Positions 16,542 through 25,700 of a DNA stretch of 64,000 bases are shown piece after piece. The DNA comes from CAZSBG01 sp964605145 (GTDB lineage: Bacteria; Zhuqueibacterota; Zhuqueibacteria; Thermofontimicrobiales; Thermofontimicrobiaceae), in NCBI GenBank assembly GCA_964605145.1, contig CAZSBG010000001.1:108602-172601 (forward strand), in the 5' to 3' direction. The first letter of the stretch is position 1. Each line of letters opens with the position of its first letter. Position numbers and translations under genes: made by a program. The notes beneath the pieces were generated by a model. That model worked only from the letters and a program-made list of their open reading frames with translations, was not told where the DNA came from and made no database searches.

Positions 16542-17915
16542 TTAAAAATACTGCCTCGTCCAGGCGATGTACGCCAGTATCGCGAAAATCGCAATCGGAC
16601 AAATAAATCGAATCAGGAATGCCCATATTCGCTGAAAATAAAATATATTTCCATCCTTTTTGACTTCATCTGTAATGGCCCTGACGCCCCATTTGTAGCC
16701 GGCAAATACTGCGATAAAAAACGCCCCAATGGAAAGGGAATAGTTGCCGAACAGGGCATTCATAAAATCTAAAAATCCAAATTTTTCAGAAATAAATGAG
16801 GTGAAGAAACTATTTGCGCCCAGAGCCAGAGCGGACGGGATTCCAATGATAAACGTAAGCGCTCCCATGATAACAACAGCTTTTCGTCGCGGCCACTTGT
16901 GCTCATCCACCAAATAGGCCACAGGGACCTCGAGCAGTGAAATTGTAGAAGTCAACGCAGCAACAGAAAGCAAGAGAAATATCCCCGCTCCGAAAATCAT
17001 ACCACCCGGCATCTTGGCAAATATAGAAGGAAGAACGACGAAAACAAGTCCCGGCCCGCCTGCCGGATCCATTCCCATAGCAAAAATTGCGGGAAACATA
17101 ACAAGGCCAGCAAGTATTGCGATGAGGGAATCAAAAAATACCACAAAACCTGCGGATGAGACAAGATTATCTTTTTTGGAAATATAGCTCCCATAGGTAA
17201 TCATTGTGCCCATTCCGAGGCTCAACGAAAACAATGCCTGTCCCAGCGCCCGGGCAAGAGTCGTCCATGTTACCTTTGAAAGGTCCGGTTTTAAATAAAA
17301 GCTCAGTCCCGCGCCGGCTCCCTCCAAAGTAACCGACCGAACCGCCAATACAATGAGCAAGAGAAAGAGAACTGGCATCAGAATTTTGGACCAGCGTTCA
17401 ATACCTGCAGAAACACCTCCCATTACCACCAATACTGTGAGCACAATAAAAAAAAGCAGTAAACCGATCGAGAGATACGGATTGGCGGTGAACGCTTTGA
17501 ATATCTCGGCGGATTGTTCTCCTGTAACGATATTGCCAAAATCCCCAAGGATTATTTTAATGAAATACCCAACTGTATAACCAGCAATCACCCCATAAAA
17601 GGAAAGAATCCCGACGCCGGTCGCCACGCCTATCCCCCCGATAATTTTCCAGAGACTATTTGGGAACAATTTCTTAAAAGCGCCAACCGGGTTCTTCTCT
17701 GTGTTTCTCCCGATGGAAAGCTCGGCGATCATGACCGGCAATCCAATGAGAACGATAAAAAATATGTAAATGACTACAAACGCAGCGCCGCCATTTTCAC
17801 CAGCCACATACGGGAACCGCCAGATATTTCCCAAACCAATCGCAGAACCGGCAGCAGCAACAACAAATCCAATTTTCGAGCCCCAATTTCCGCGCGAAGA
17901 TTCCAAACTGGACAC
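16542..17915 (-). CDS. Sodium-dependent transporter of the NSS (SNF) family
   Basis: This 457-residue transporter has about 11-12 membrane helices. TM1 carries the Na+/substrate signature AAAGSAIGLGNIWRFPYVAG, followed by NGGAAFVVIYIF and GLPVMIAELSIGR. TM8-like LTSTISLLEVPVAYLVDE is also present. Bacterial members such as LeuT and MhsT import amino acids with sodium; the substrate here is unknown. Translation starts at a GTG at 17915 preceded by AGGAGGT. It lies 17 bp upstream of the HD-domain gene on the same strand. Confidence 0.93.
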   Translation of the reverse strand: MSSLESSRGNWGSKIGFVVAAAGSAIGLGNIWRFPYVAGENGGAAFVVIYIFFIVLIGLPVMIAELSIGRNTEKNPVGAFKKLFPNSLWKIIGGIGVATGVGILSFYGVIAGYTVGYFIKIILGDFGNIVTGEQSAEIFKAFTANPYLSIGLLLFFIVLTVLVVMGGVSAGIERWSKILMPVLFLLLIVLAVRSVTLEGAGAGLSFYLKPDLSKVTWTTLARALGQALFSLSLGMGTMITYGSYISKKDNLVSSAGFVVFFDSLIAILAGLVMFPAIFAMGMDPAGGPGLVFVVLPSIFAKMPGGMIFGAGIFLLLSVAALTSTISLLEVPVAYLVDEHKWPRRKAVVIMGALTFIIGIPSALALGANSFFTSFISEKFGFLDFMNALFGNYSLSIGAFFIAVFAGYKWGVRAITDEVKKDGNIFYFQRIWAFLIRFICPIAIFAILAYIAWTRQYF

Positions 17916-18094
17916 AGATACCTCCTGAATTAGTGAAGATTCAGTTAATCATTTCCATTTCCGGATTCGAAATTCTCATCCTTATTTTATTGGTCATAAA
18001 AATCGAAAAAATGAATAATTTTAAAATAAAAAAAATCGATATTACCACATTCGATTTGAAATATCAATCGTACAAAATTTATGTATATTTTAAT

Positions 18095-18607
18095 CTAAAA
18101 TGCAATATTTACAGAGACGTGAACACCACGCTCACCTGCGAAAACCATTGGTTGAATATTCATGTACGATAAATCAGGGCTCTCATCAAAATCTGAAAGA
18201 TGCGCATCCACAAACGCATCGGCCAGGCTAAACAGGACAATTCCAACCAACCACCAGTTCGAAAGGTTTCTATTGTTAATATAATATTCCCGCTCCCAAT
18301 CTGTGGTGCTTTTTTGTTTCATTTGATTCAGATAAATTGAATTGATCAGAACGCCTGTTTCTGCCCCGAAAACGACAATTGCCTTCACTTTTTTGTTGTT
18401 ATACCACTGTCCCCATCCGGGAATTATCAACGAACGAATCATTGCCCCGGTTGGCGATTTCGCAGTGTCCTCTTTTTTCTCCTGTGTATTTTGAATTGAC
18501 ATTTTATTTACAGATGAACTGTCTTCTGCCACTTCCTGAGCTTTACAAACTTTAAGCCCTCCTAAAACAAAAAAGAGAAACAAAAAATGAGTTCCAAATC
18601 GCTTCAT
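18095..18607 (-). CDS. DUF5683 family exported/membrane protein
   Basis: This 170-residue protein has an N-terminal signal or anchor (THFLFLFFVLGGLKVCKAQ) and a low-complexity acidic linker. The DUF5683 core begins RSLIIPGWGQWYNNKKVKA, followed by hydrophobic helices and DAFVDAHLSDFDE. The family is common in FCB bacteria; the function is unknown. The ATG directly abuts the stop codon of the GAF/HD-GYP gene (TAAATG), so the two are co-translated. A related IPGxG core occurs in the protein at 31524-32348. Confidence 0.8.
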   Translation of the reverse strand: MKRFGTHFLFLFFVLGGLKVCKAQEVAEDSSSVNKMSIQNTQEKKEDTAKSPTGAMIRSLIIPGWGQWYNNKKVKAIVVFGAETGVLINSIYLNQMKQKSTTDWEREYYINNRNLSNWWLVGIVLFSLADAFVDAHLSDFDESPDLSYMNIQPMVFAGERGVHVSVNIAF

Positions 18608-19960
18608 TTACAAACTTACCATGTTTAATCTTTTTTCCACGATGTCATCTTTCTTATTCAAATATTCCCGATCATAATAATTGTAAAACAATCGAATCAT
18701 TTTATTTTCTTCACCATTCAAAGGGCCCTGTCGAACAACGACCAGCAGATGACCCACACTAAAATGGGCAAGATATTTCAAATCGGCGACTTTCAGGTGC
18801 GCCACGGTGTCTTTTTCAAGTATTTTCAATAACCTGTCGAGATGAATGCTTTTCAGCGCGTTGACCACTTTGATATCGAAATGAGTGCCGGCATCGGATT
18901 CAATAATATTCATGACGCTTTCAAATTCCATACGATCGCGATAATGACGTTTGGACGTCAATGCATCGAATACATCGGCGACGGCAAGGATTCTGGATTC
19001 AAGCGGTATTTCTTCACCTTTCAAACCATCCGGGTAGCCGGAGCCATCAATCTTCTCATGATGAGCCGCTGCAATTTTCGGAACCTCTTTGAAATCTCTG
19101 CTGAAATTTATTTTCTCCAAAATATTTTTGGTGAACGAAGAATGTTCCTGAATATGGCAATACTCATCAATCGTCAGGCTGCCTTTTTTGCACAGCACTG
19201 CTTCACGAATGGCAATTTTCCCGTAATCATGAAGCAAGGCAGCGTATCGAAGCATCTCTCGTTTTTTTTGAGGTAAAATTAATTTTTGTGCCAGTTCATC
19301 CGAATACAAGGCGATGCGATTGCTGTGCCCTGCCGTTAGCGGATCTCGCGCATCGATGGTGCTGGCCAGCGTTTCCACAAAACTCTCGAATGTTTTCTTT
19401 TGTTCTTCATAAAGCTGGGCGTTTTCAAGCTGAGTAGCGGCAATGGCCGAAATAGCATCCAACATTTGTTCATCTTCACGGGTGAAAGGGCCGTTAATCT
19501 TATTCAGCACCTGAAATACGCCGATAATCTCCGACAATTTGTTCCGCATGGGAAAGGTCAGCATATTCTGTGTATGATAACCTGTCTTCTTGTCGATTTC
19601 CCGGTTAAAACGCGGATCAGCGTACGCATCCGGAATATTGAGCACCCGTCCTGTTGTTGCAACATAGCCGGCAATACCCAAATTGCTCGGAAACCGAATT
19701 TCCCTCTCTCCGTGAGCTACTTTAGACCAAAGCTCTTTTTTTTCCTCATCAAGCAGAAATACAGTGCATCTGTCGGCTTTCAGCGCTTTTCTCACTTCAT
19801 CCATTATAAGCAGGAGAAGTTTATCAAGCTTCAATTCAGTAGAAATGTTCCTGGTGATGTTGAATAATACGGTAAGCCGTTGATGTTCTTCCTGATAAAT
19901 TTTTAACTTATTAACAACTTGATTTTTGTCCCAGATCTCCCATTTTTGGTTCACACTCAT
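18608..19960 (-). CDS. GAF-HD-GYP signalling protein (putative c-di-GMP phosphodiesterase)
   Basis: About 450 residues from the ATG at 19960, which has TCTGGAGTG upstream; an in-frame ATG at 19996 lacks one. A GAF sensor domain (about 30-185, ADRCTVFLLDEEKKELWSKV, GIAGYVATTGRVLNI) is followed by an HD-GYP domain (about 200-390). The HD-GYP domain carries LLHDYGKIAI, AAHHEKIDGSGYPDG and LAVADVFDALTSKRHYR. The metal ligands are all present, so hydrolysis of cyclic dinucleotides is plausible. A C-terminal extension of about 60 residues is unassigned. The gene immediately downstream is a DUF5683 protein. Confidence 0.92.
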   Translation of the reverse strand: MSVNQKWEIWDKNQVVNKLKIYQEEHQRLTVLFNITRNISTELKLDKLLLLIMDEVRKALKADRCTVFLLDEEKKELWSKVAHGEREIRFPSNLGIAGYVATTGRVLNIPDAYADPRFNREIDKKTGYHTQNMLTFPMRNKLSEIIGVFQVLNKINGPFTREDEQMLDAISAIAATQLENAQLYEEQKKTFESFVETLASTIDARDPLTAGHSNRIALYSDELAQKLILPQKKREMLRYAALLHDYGKIAIREAVLCKKGSLTIDEYCHIQEHSSFTKNILEKINFSRDFKEVPKIAAAHHEKIDGSGYPDGLKGEEIPLESRILAVADVFDALTSKRHYRDRMEFESVMNIIESDAGTHFDIKVVNALKSIHLDRLLKILEKDTVAHLKVADLKYLAHFSVGHLLVVVRQGPLNGEENKMIRLFYNYYDREYLNKKDDIVEKRLNMVSL

Positions 19961-20065
19961 TTTTTCACTCCAGAAGTTCCCCCTTTTCAGTAACATCGAC
20001 TTTTTTCCGATCCCTCACGTTGGGAAAAACCATCCTGGTACTGAATCTATATATGATGGATCAAT

Positions 20066-20248
20066 TTACTCCTCTTCGACTTCCTCAAAATCTGCATCCT
20101 CAACATCTTCATTGGATAAGTCTAATGGGTCATTTTTCCTGGGATTGCCTCGTATCTCGCTTCTTTGCTCTGGCCCTTTGAGTAAATTTTGGACGAGTTT
20201 TGAAGCCAAATAAACGAAGGCAATGAATAATAAAAATCTCAGTAACAT
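20066..20248 (-). CDS. Small membrane protein with acidic tail
   Basis: This 60-residue ORF has one N-terminal hydrophobic helix (MLLRFLLFIAFVYLASKLV), a polar middle and a strongly acidic C-terminus (NEDVEDADFEEVEEE). This layout recalls the DUF4834-type small proteins of Bacteroidota, but I cannot confirm family membership. It lies 15 bp downstream of the deoxynucleoside kinase gene, same strand, which supports it being a real gene. Function unknown. Confidence 0.6.
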   Translation of the reverse strand: MLLRFLLFIAFVYLASKLVQNLLKGPEQRSEIRGNPRKNDPLDLSNEDVEDADFEEVEEE

Positions 20249-20263
20249 ATTTTATTCACACAT

Positions 20264-20902
20264 TTAGTTATCATACACGTATGTACCTTTAATATCCATT
20301 TGAATCAATTCAGCAATTTTTTTGAAATCACAGTCGTTATTCACAAAATCCATTTCTGTTGAATTGATTGTCAGCAATGGGGTATCATTATAATGATTAA
20401 AAAAATTATTATACGCTGCGTTTAGCGACTTGATATATTCGAACGACATGTTCCGTTCAAATGTTCTGCCTCTCAGTTTAATATTTTTCATCAATCGTTC
20501 CGGGGTTGATTTCAGGTAGATCACCATATCCGGTTTCGGGATATCTCGCTCCAACAGCGTTACAATTTTCTCGTAAAGCAGCAGTTCTCGATCTTCTAAA
20601 TTCAAATAAGCAAAAATCTTATCCTTTGCAAAAATATAATCCGCAACAATAAGTCCCTGAAATAATTCCCGCTGTGGAATTTCTTGCTGCTGGCGATAGC
20701 GGCTCAACAGAAAAAACATTTGCGTTTGAAATGCAAATCGCTTGGGATCCTGATAAAAATCCGCCAAGAAAGGATTTTCTTCCACGATTTCAAAAACTGT
20801 TCTTCCGCTGAATTCATCCGCCAGCATTTGAGTAAGAGTTGTTTTACCGACTCCAATGACACCATCGATCGCGATGTACTCTAAATTATTATTTATATCC
20901 AT
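20264..20902 (-). CDS. Deoxynucleoside kinase (dGK/dCK family)
   Basis: This 212-residue kinase has Walker A IAIDGVIGVGKTTLTQML, EENPFLADFYQDPKRFAFQ (typical of bacterial dGuo/dAdo kinases) and SRYRQQQE. The ERS-like lid region is RLMKNIKLRGRTFERN. It phosphorylates deoxynucleosides for salvage; substrate choice is not readable. Its ATG shares one base with the folK stop (TAATG), so it is coupled to folB-folK. This folate/deoxynucleoside kinase order recurs in several FCB genomes. Confidence 0.9.
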   Translation of the reverse strand: MDINNNLEYIAIDGVIGVGKTTLTQMLADEFSGRTVFEIVEENPFLADFYQDPKRFAFQTQMFFLLSRYRQQQEIPQRELFQGLIVADYIFAKDKIFAYLNLEDRELLLYEKIVTLLERDIPKPDMVIYLKSTPERLMKNIKLRGRTFERNMSFEYIKSLNAAYNNFFNHYNDTPLLTINSTEMDFVNNDCDFKKIAELIQMDIKGTYVYDN

Positions 20903-21417
20903 TACGTTTCGTTTGCCAGTAGTTGTTTCCCATGCTTATACCATTTTATTTGAGATTTATCAGGACATTCAGCTAAAAGCTGGTCAATGTTTTTTTTTAT
21001 TTCAGGATGGAAATAATTTTCTGCAACTTCTCTGAGTGGAATCAGGACAAAACGCCTCATGTGTAGTTGCTGATGCGGTAACCTAAGTTTCTGATGATCA
21101 AATAGTGTATTGTTGTAGTCAATGATATCGATATCAATAATCCGTGGTCCCCAACGAAACGTTTTCTTTCTTCCTGTCAGAGTTTCCAGTTTCTGACTTA
21201 TTTTTAAAAGATCTAAGGGAGCCAGGTTTGTTGAAATTTTTATTATCAGATTTAAAAACCAGGGCTGATTAGTGAAACCAATCGGTTCTGACTTGTACAC
21301 CGATGAAATATCTTCTATCTGAATATCATTTTGGTAAGCGATCAATTTCAGACAACGTCTCAGGTTTTCGATTCGATCATTCAAATTTGTTCCGAGACTC
21401 AAATAAATACCGGCCAT
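20902..21417 (-). CDS. folK: 2-amino-4-hydroxy-6-hydroxymethyldihydropteridine pyrophosphokinase
   Basis: This 171-residue HPPK of folate synthesis has YLSLGTNLNDRIENL, SSVYKSEPIGFTNQPWFLN, and RWGPRIIDIDIIDYN with the Mg-binding DxD. LRLPHQQLHMRRFVLIPL is the standard C-terminal motif. Length is normal. It lies 8 bp downstream of folB, the previous enzyme of the pathway, and 1 bp overlaps the deoxynucleoside kinase start. Confidence 0.95.
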   Translation of the reverse strand: MAGIYLSLGTNLNDRIENLRRCLKLIAYQNDIQIEDISSVYKSEPIGFTNQPWFLNLIIKISTNLAPLDLLKISQKLETLTGRKKTFRWGPRIIDIDIIDYNNTLFDHQKLRLPHQQLHMRRFVLIPLREVAENYFHPEIKKNIDQLLAECPDKSQIKWYKHGKQLLANET

Positions 21418-21425
21418 GGCATTTC

Positions 21426-21785
21426 TCAGGCAGTACGTGTCATTTCTACTTCAAATCCATCGCAAATTCCACCGATTGGAGCATTTGGTTTTCTGACGCG
21501 CACCATAACTTCAGCAATCCCAAGTTTTTCAATCAGCGCGTTCGCGATCTGTTCAGTGATTGACTCAACTAAATGAACATCTCCCTCCATCATAATCTCT
21601 TCAATAACGCGATAGACTTTCCTGACATCTATAGTATCCTCGATATTATCGGTTTGACCCGCGGTCGCGAGGTCCAGATATAATTTTACGTCCACCTCAT
21701 AGCGGTGGCCGACTTCGTGTTCATAATTTTCCTGCCCGATAAACGCATGGAAAACCATATTATTAATTCTGAGGATATCTTGCAT
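21426..21785 (-). CDS. folB: Dihydroneopterin aldolase
   Basis: This 119-residue tunnelling-fold enzyme has INNMVFHAFIGQENYEHEVG at the N-terminus with the family's usual short-loop Glu. LVESITEQIANALIEKLG and VRVRKPNAPIGGICDGFEV follow, with the catalytic Lys in the RKPNAPI segment. It forms glycolaldehyde and hydroxymethylpterin in folate synthesis. It is the first gene of folB-folK-deoxynucleoside kinase. The strong terminator of groEL lies just upstream, so this operon probably has its own promoter in 21786-21847. Confidence 0.94.
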   Translation of the reverse strand: MQDILRINNMVFHAFIGQENYEHEVGHRYEVDVKLYLDLATAGQTDNIEDTIDVRKVYRVIEEIMMEGDVHLVESITEQIANALIEKLGIAEVMVRVRKPNAPIGGICDGFEVEMTRTA

Positions 21786-21847
21786 GCAAATTCCACATTA
21801 TTATATTTTACTAATATATTAAAAGAATTCAATTTTGTCAAGCTAAA

Positions 21848-21879
21848 AAAAAAGCCCCGATGTTTAAATCGGGGCTTTT
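21848..21879 (-). terminator. Rho-independent terminator after groEL
   Basis: On the minus strand the sequence forms a perfect 12-bp stem AAAAGCCCCGAT / ATCGGGGCTTTT with a 6-nt loop, followed by a run of T. It lies 12 bp past the groEL stop codon. Confidence 0.92.
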
Positions 21880-21890
21880 CACAAGCGTTT

Positions 21891-23519
21891 TTAGTACATT
21901 CCGCCCATTCCGCCTCCAGGAGGCATTGCCGGTGCCGGTGGTTCATCTTCAGGTTTCTCTGCAATAGTTGCTTCGGTCATCAGGAGCAATCCGGCAATAC
22001 TGGCCGCATTTTCCAATGCAATGCGTGACACTTTTGTCGGATCGATAACGCCAGCCGCAAACAAATCTTCGAAGGTTTCAGATTCAGCGTTGAAGCCAAA
22101 TGAACCTTCGCCTTCTTTCACCTTCTGCACAACAATAGAACCTTCACATCCTGCGTTATGCGCAATCTGACGAATGGGCTCTTCCAAGGCACGTCGAACA
22201 ATATTGACGCCGATCTTTTGATCGCCTTCCAGTTCTAATTTATCAAGGGCTTTCAAAGTACGAATATATACAACACCACCGCCGGGAACAATTCCTTCCT
22301 CAACGGCTGCGCGAGTCGCATGTAAAGCATCTTCAACACGTGCTTTTTTCTCTTTCATTTCAACTTCGGTGGCAGAACCGACTTTCAGTACAGCAACACC
22401 GCCGGCCAATTTAGCCAGACGTTCCTGCAATTTTTCGCGGTCGTAATCTGAAGTGGTTGCTTCAATCTGTTTTTTGATTTGGGAAATTCTTCCTTTAATA
22501 TCATCTGTCTTGCCAGCGCCTTCCACGATGGTCGTGTTATCTTTATCGATGGTGATTCGTTTGGCGGTTCCGAGGTCAGAAACAGTCACATTTTCCAGTT
22601 TGAAGCCTGTTTCTTCGGAAATTACCCGGCCACCGGTCAAAATAGCGATGTCTTCCAGCATAGCTTTACGACGATCACCAAAACCCGGGGCTTTCACCGC
22701 TGCAACTTTGAGCGTGCCGCGAATTTTATTGACAACCAATGTGGCCAAGGCTTCGCCTTCAACATCTTCTGCAATAATCATGAAGGGTTTGCCCATCTGA
22801 GCTGTTTTCTCCAGAATCGGCAGAATGTCTTTCATGACTGAAATCTTTTTGTCATGAATCAAAATATAAGGATCTTCGAGAACACTTTCCATTGTATCGA
22901 CATCTGTCACAAAATAAGGCGACAAATATCCACGATCGAACTGCATACCTTCTACAACATCCAGGGTAGTTTCTGTTGTTTTGGCTTCTTCCACAGTGAT
23001 AACTCCATCTTTGCCAACTTTTTCCATTGCATTGGCAATTAAATCACCGATGGTGCGATCGTTATTCGCGGAAATGCTTCCGACCTGGGCAATTTCATTT
23101 TTACCAGGGAGATCTTTGCTAATTTTCTTGATTTCATCGACAACCGCTTTCACAGCTTCTTCAATACCGCGTTTCAGATGTGTTGGATTGGCGCCGGCTG
23201 TTACATTTTTCAAGCCTTCTCTGAAAATTGCCTGGGCCAAAACTGTGGCTGTGGTAGTTCCATCGCCGGCAACGTCACTTGTTCTTGAGGCGACTTCCTT
23301 CACCATTTGTGCACCCATATTTTCAACTGGTTCTTCCAATTCAACTTCTTTTGCAACAGTAACGCCATCTTTGGTGACAGTTGGGGCACCGAATTTTTTG
23401 TCCAATACAACATTGCGACCTTTGGGGCCAAGCGTCACTTTTACTGTATCTGCCAATGCGTCCAGGCCTTTTTTCAATTGGGCCCTTGCATCTGTATCAT
23501 AATTAATTAATTTAGCCAT
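21891..23519 (-). CDS. groL: 60-kDa chaperonin GroEL
   Basis: This 542-residue chaperonin subunit forms the double-ring folding chamber. Motifs: VTLGPKGRNVVLDKKFGAPT, AGDGTTTATVLAQAI (ATP site), KAPGFGDRRKAMLEDIAIL, and a C-terminal Gly-Met-rich tail ending GGGMGGMY. Full length and well conserved. It is second in groES-groEL, 45 bp after groES, under the CIRCE operator at 23916-23942, and ends at a strong terminator. Confidence 0.98.
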   Translation of the reverse strand: MAKLINYDTDARAQLKKGLDALADTVKVTLGPKGRNVVLDKKFGAPTVTKDGVTVAKEVELEEPVENMGAQMVKEVASRTSDVAGDGTTTATVLAQAIFREGLKNVTAGANPTHLKRGIEEAVKAVVDEIKKISKDLPGKNEIAQVGSISANNDRTIGDLIANAMEKVGKDGVITVEEAKTTETTLDVVEGMQFDRGYLSPYFVTDVDTMESVLEDPYILIHDKKISVMKDILPILEKTAQMGKPFMIIAEDVEGEALATLVVNKIRGTLKVAAVKAPGFGDRRKAMLEDIAILTGGRVISEETGFKLENVTVSDLGTAKRITIDKDNTTIVEGAGKTDDIKGRISQIKKQIEATTSDYDREKLQERLAKLAGGVAVLKVGSATEVEMKEKKARVEDALHATRAAVEEGIVPGGGVVYIRTLKALDKLELEGDQKIGVNIVRRALEEPIRQIAHNAGCEGSIVVQKVKEGEGSFGFNAESETFEDLFAAGVIDPTKVSRIALENAASIAGLLLMTEATIAEKPEDEPPAPAMPPGGGMGGMY

Positions 23520-23564
23520 ATCTTTATATCCTCCATAATTTAGGATTTTTCATTTTTTTGCTAA

Positions 23565-23849
23565 CTATAAAACTGCCAGAATATCACTTTCACGCATGAT
23601 CAGATAATCTTCATCATCGATTGTCACTTCTGTGCCTGAGTATTTTCCATAAAGAACGATGTCATTATTCTTCACTTCCATCTCGACTTTTTGGCCACTA
23701 TCAGAAATTCTTCCCGGTCCAACAGCGACAATTTTACCCTGCTGGGGTTTTTCTTTCGCTGTATCAGGGATGATAATACCACCAACTTTTTTTTCTTCTG
23801 GTTCCGTTGGTTTTACAACTACACGATCGGCTAGAGGTCTAATGTTCAT
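23565..23849 (-). CDS. groS: 10-kDa co-chaperonin GroES
   Basis: 94 residues from the ATG at 23849. An in-frame codon upstream at 23867 is unlikely because AAAGGAGGAG sits directly before 23849. The protein begins MNIRPLADRVVVKPTEPEEK and contains GGIIIPDTAKEKPQQGKIV (the mobile loop), NDIVLYGKYSGTEV and YLIMRESDILAVL. It caps GroEL rings. It is the first gene of the heat-shock operon. Confidence 0.97.
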   Translation of the reverse strand: MNIRPLADRVVVKPTEPEEKKVGGIIIPDTAKEKPQQGKIVAVGPGRISDSGQKVEMEVKNNDIVLYGKYSGTEVTIDDEDYLIMRESDILAVL

Positions 23850-23915
23850 TGACGCTCCTCCTTTCAATGATTTAATGATTATACTATTAGTTATTTATTT
23901 ACATAGCTTAGATTA

Positions 23916-23942
23916 TTAGCACTCCTCTTTAAAGAGTGCTAA
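23916..23942 (-). promoter_or_regulatory. CIRCE operator (HrcA binding site) of groESL
   Basis: A perfect inverted repeat TTAGCACTC - 9 nt - GAGTGCTAA matches the CIRCE consensus exactly. It lies about 67 bp upstream of the groES ATG and just downstream of a promoter-like pair, so HrcA repressor binding would block transcription start. hrcA itself is not in the window. Confidence 0.96.
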
Positions 23943-23954
23943 ATTTGTCGTGTA

Positions 23955-23982
23955 AATATAACAAATATTTTTAATTTTGCAA
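23955..23982 (-). promoter_or_regulatory. Putative groESL promoter
   Basis: On the minus strand TTGCAA (-35) is followed after 16 bp by TATATT (-10). The CIRCE operator begins about a dozen bases downstream, where the transcription start should be. This is pattern recognition only. The rest of 23983-24192 is AT-rich with no gene visible. Confidence 0.6.
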
Positions 23983-24192
23983 TTCAGCTATAACCTATTT
24001 AACAACTATTATTTTTGTTTTATTAATTTTAATATACTATATAATTCATATACGCTAAATATTATCAATTAATTTATTATTAAGTAATTATATGATATAA
24101 TTGTATTTTTTGTTACAAATTAATCATTGATTTTAAACATCTTAAGCTTGAAAATTAGAAAAATCAAAAATCTCAAATATTATTGAGTGCCA

Positions 24193-24232
24193 TAAAAAAG
24201 AAAGATCAACCCGCTACCGGATCGACCTTTAA
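24193..24232 (-). terminator. Rho-independent terminator after purA
   Basis: On the minus strand AAAGGTCGATCC pairs with GGGTTGATCTTT (12 bp with some G-U pairs) around a 6-nt loop, followed by CTTTTTT. It starts about 26 bp past the purA stop. Confidence 0.8.
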
Positions 24233-24257
24233 TTTTTTCGTATTATGCACAAAAAAT

Positions 24258-25547
24258 CTAAAATCGAAAATTCTCATTGAGAATGGTTTGATTGCGATCC
24301 TGTCCCACAGAAATGATTTCTATGGGTATATTTGTCAATTCTTCAATTTTGTTTAAATACTTCTTAGCATTCACCGGCAATGCGTCAAATGTTTTGATGT
24401 CTGTCGTGGGTTCATTCCAGCCGGGCAATGTGATATACTCCGGCACGCACTTACTCAATATTGCCTGGTCAGGTGGAAAATCGGTTATTCTCTGATTTTG
24501 ACAGGTATAGGCCACGCATATTTTAATTTCATCCAGTGTGTCCAGAACATCGAGCTTGGTGACAGCAAAACAATCGAGTCCATTTAATCGCACAGAATAA
24601 TTCGCAATAACCGCATCGAACCATCCACAGCGCCGTGGTCTGCCGGTTGTCGCGCCGTATTCCTGGCCTAATCTCCGCATCTCCTCGGCCAGATCGGATG
24701 AAAATTCAGTGGGAAAAGGCCCATATCCAACCCGGGTTGTATAGGTCTTTATTATTCCAATGACGCGGTCAATTTTCGTGGGACCCAGACCAAGTCCGGT
24801 GCACGCGCCGCCGCTAATGGGATTGGACGATGTTACGTATGGATACGTACCAAAATCCACATCCAGCAGTGTCCCCTGAGCCCCTTCAATTAATATTTTT
24901 TTGTCATCACGAATAGCATTATCCAAAAATACCGATACATCTGCTAAATAATCTCTGATTTTCTCTCCGACCTCCAAATATTCACTTACAATGCGATCTT
25001 TATCGATAGCACTTTCACCAGAGACATCGGAAAAGAATGGCCTTTTTTGTTCAAGGCTGTTGAAAACTTTATCGGAAAGGATCTTTTCATTGAGAAGGTC
25101 GGCAGCTCGGATTCCGATACGATTGAATTTGTCTACGTAAGCAGGACCAATTCCCCGGCCGGTCGTTCCAATTTTTCGGTCGTCACAGCATTCTTCCTGA
25201 ATTTTATCCAACAATTTATGATAGGGAAGAATGATGTGGGCTTGTGGACTGATAAGGATGCGCCCATCGCACTGAATGTTTTGCGATTTCAAAAGTTCTA
25301 CTTCTTCCAAAAAAACCACGGGATCAATGACAACCCCATTGCCAATGAGACAGGTCGTCTGAGAATGTAAAATTCCGCTGGGCACCAGATGAAGCACAAA
25401 CTTTTGATCGTTAATCACAATGGAATGTCCGGCATTGGCGCCTCCCTGATATCTGGCAACAACATCGGCGGTTTTACTCAGCATATCTACAATTTTACCT
25501 TTACCTTCGTCACCCCATTGTGAGCCAACAATTATATCTACAGACAT
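24258..25547 (-). CDS. purA: Adenylosuccinate synthetase
   Basis: This 429-residue GTP-dependent enzyme converts IMP to adenylosuccinate. Motifs: VGSQWGDEGKGKIVD at the N-terminus, GGANAGHS, GTTGRGIGPAY, IEGAQGTLLDVDFGTYP, and TTGRPRRCGWFDAV. Complete length. CAGAGGTCGAT precedes the ATG. It is bracketed by terminators on both sides (24193-24232 and 25568-25603), so it is probably a single-gene unit. Confidence 0.97.
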   Translation of the reverse strand: MSVDIIVGSQWGDEGKGKIVDMLSKTADVVARYQGGANAGHSIVINDQKFVLHLVPSGILHSQTTCLIGNGVVIDPVVFLEEVELLKSQNIQCDGRILISPQAHIILPYHKLLDKIQEECCDDRKIGTTGRGIGPAYVDKFNRIGIRAADLLNEKILSDKVFNSLEQKRPFFSDVSGESAIDKDRIVSEYLEVGEKIRDYLADVSVFLDNAIRDDKKILIEGAQGTLLDVDFGTYPYVTSSNPISGGACTGLGLGPTKIDRVIGIIKTYTTRVGYGPFPTEFSSDLAEEMRRLGQEYGATTGRPRRCGWFDAVIANYSVRLNGLDCFAVTKLDVLDTLDEIKICVAYTCQNQRITDFPPDQAILSKCVPEYITLPGWNEPTTDIKTFDALPVNAKKYLNKIEELTNIPIEIISVGQDRNQTILNENFRF

Positions 25548-25567
25548 ATCGACCTCTGAAATTTCAT

Positions 25568-25603
25568 AAAAAACTCCGAAACGCTAAACCGTTCGGAGTT
25601 TTC
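25568..25603 (-). terminator. Rho-independent terminator between STAS gene and purA
   Basis: The minus strand reads AAAACTCCGAA, an 11-nt loop, then TTCGGAGTTTT and further T. The stem is nearly symmetrical, so it could act on both strands; only minus-strand transcription is expected here. Confidence 0.85.
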
Positions 25604-25700
25604 AATTATGTATTTTGGAAAATCTACCGTTATTCCGCCCATAAAATAAAAGCGAATTAATTTACCCTAACATTCCTTATTCGGTAAAACACGCAAGGAA

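Noticed and set aside
17933..18172. 79-codon plus-strand ORF between the transporter and DUF5683 genes
   Set aside because: AT-rich low-complexity translation, overlaps the DUF5683 gene end on the other strand.
22453..23510. Long plus-strand ORFs over groEL
   Set aside because: Shadows caused by groEL codon bias; no start signals or known motifs.
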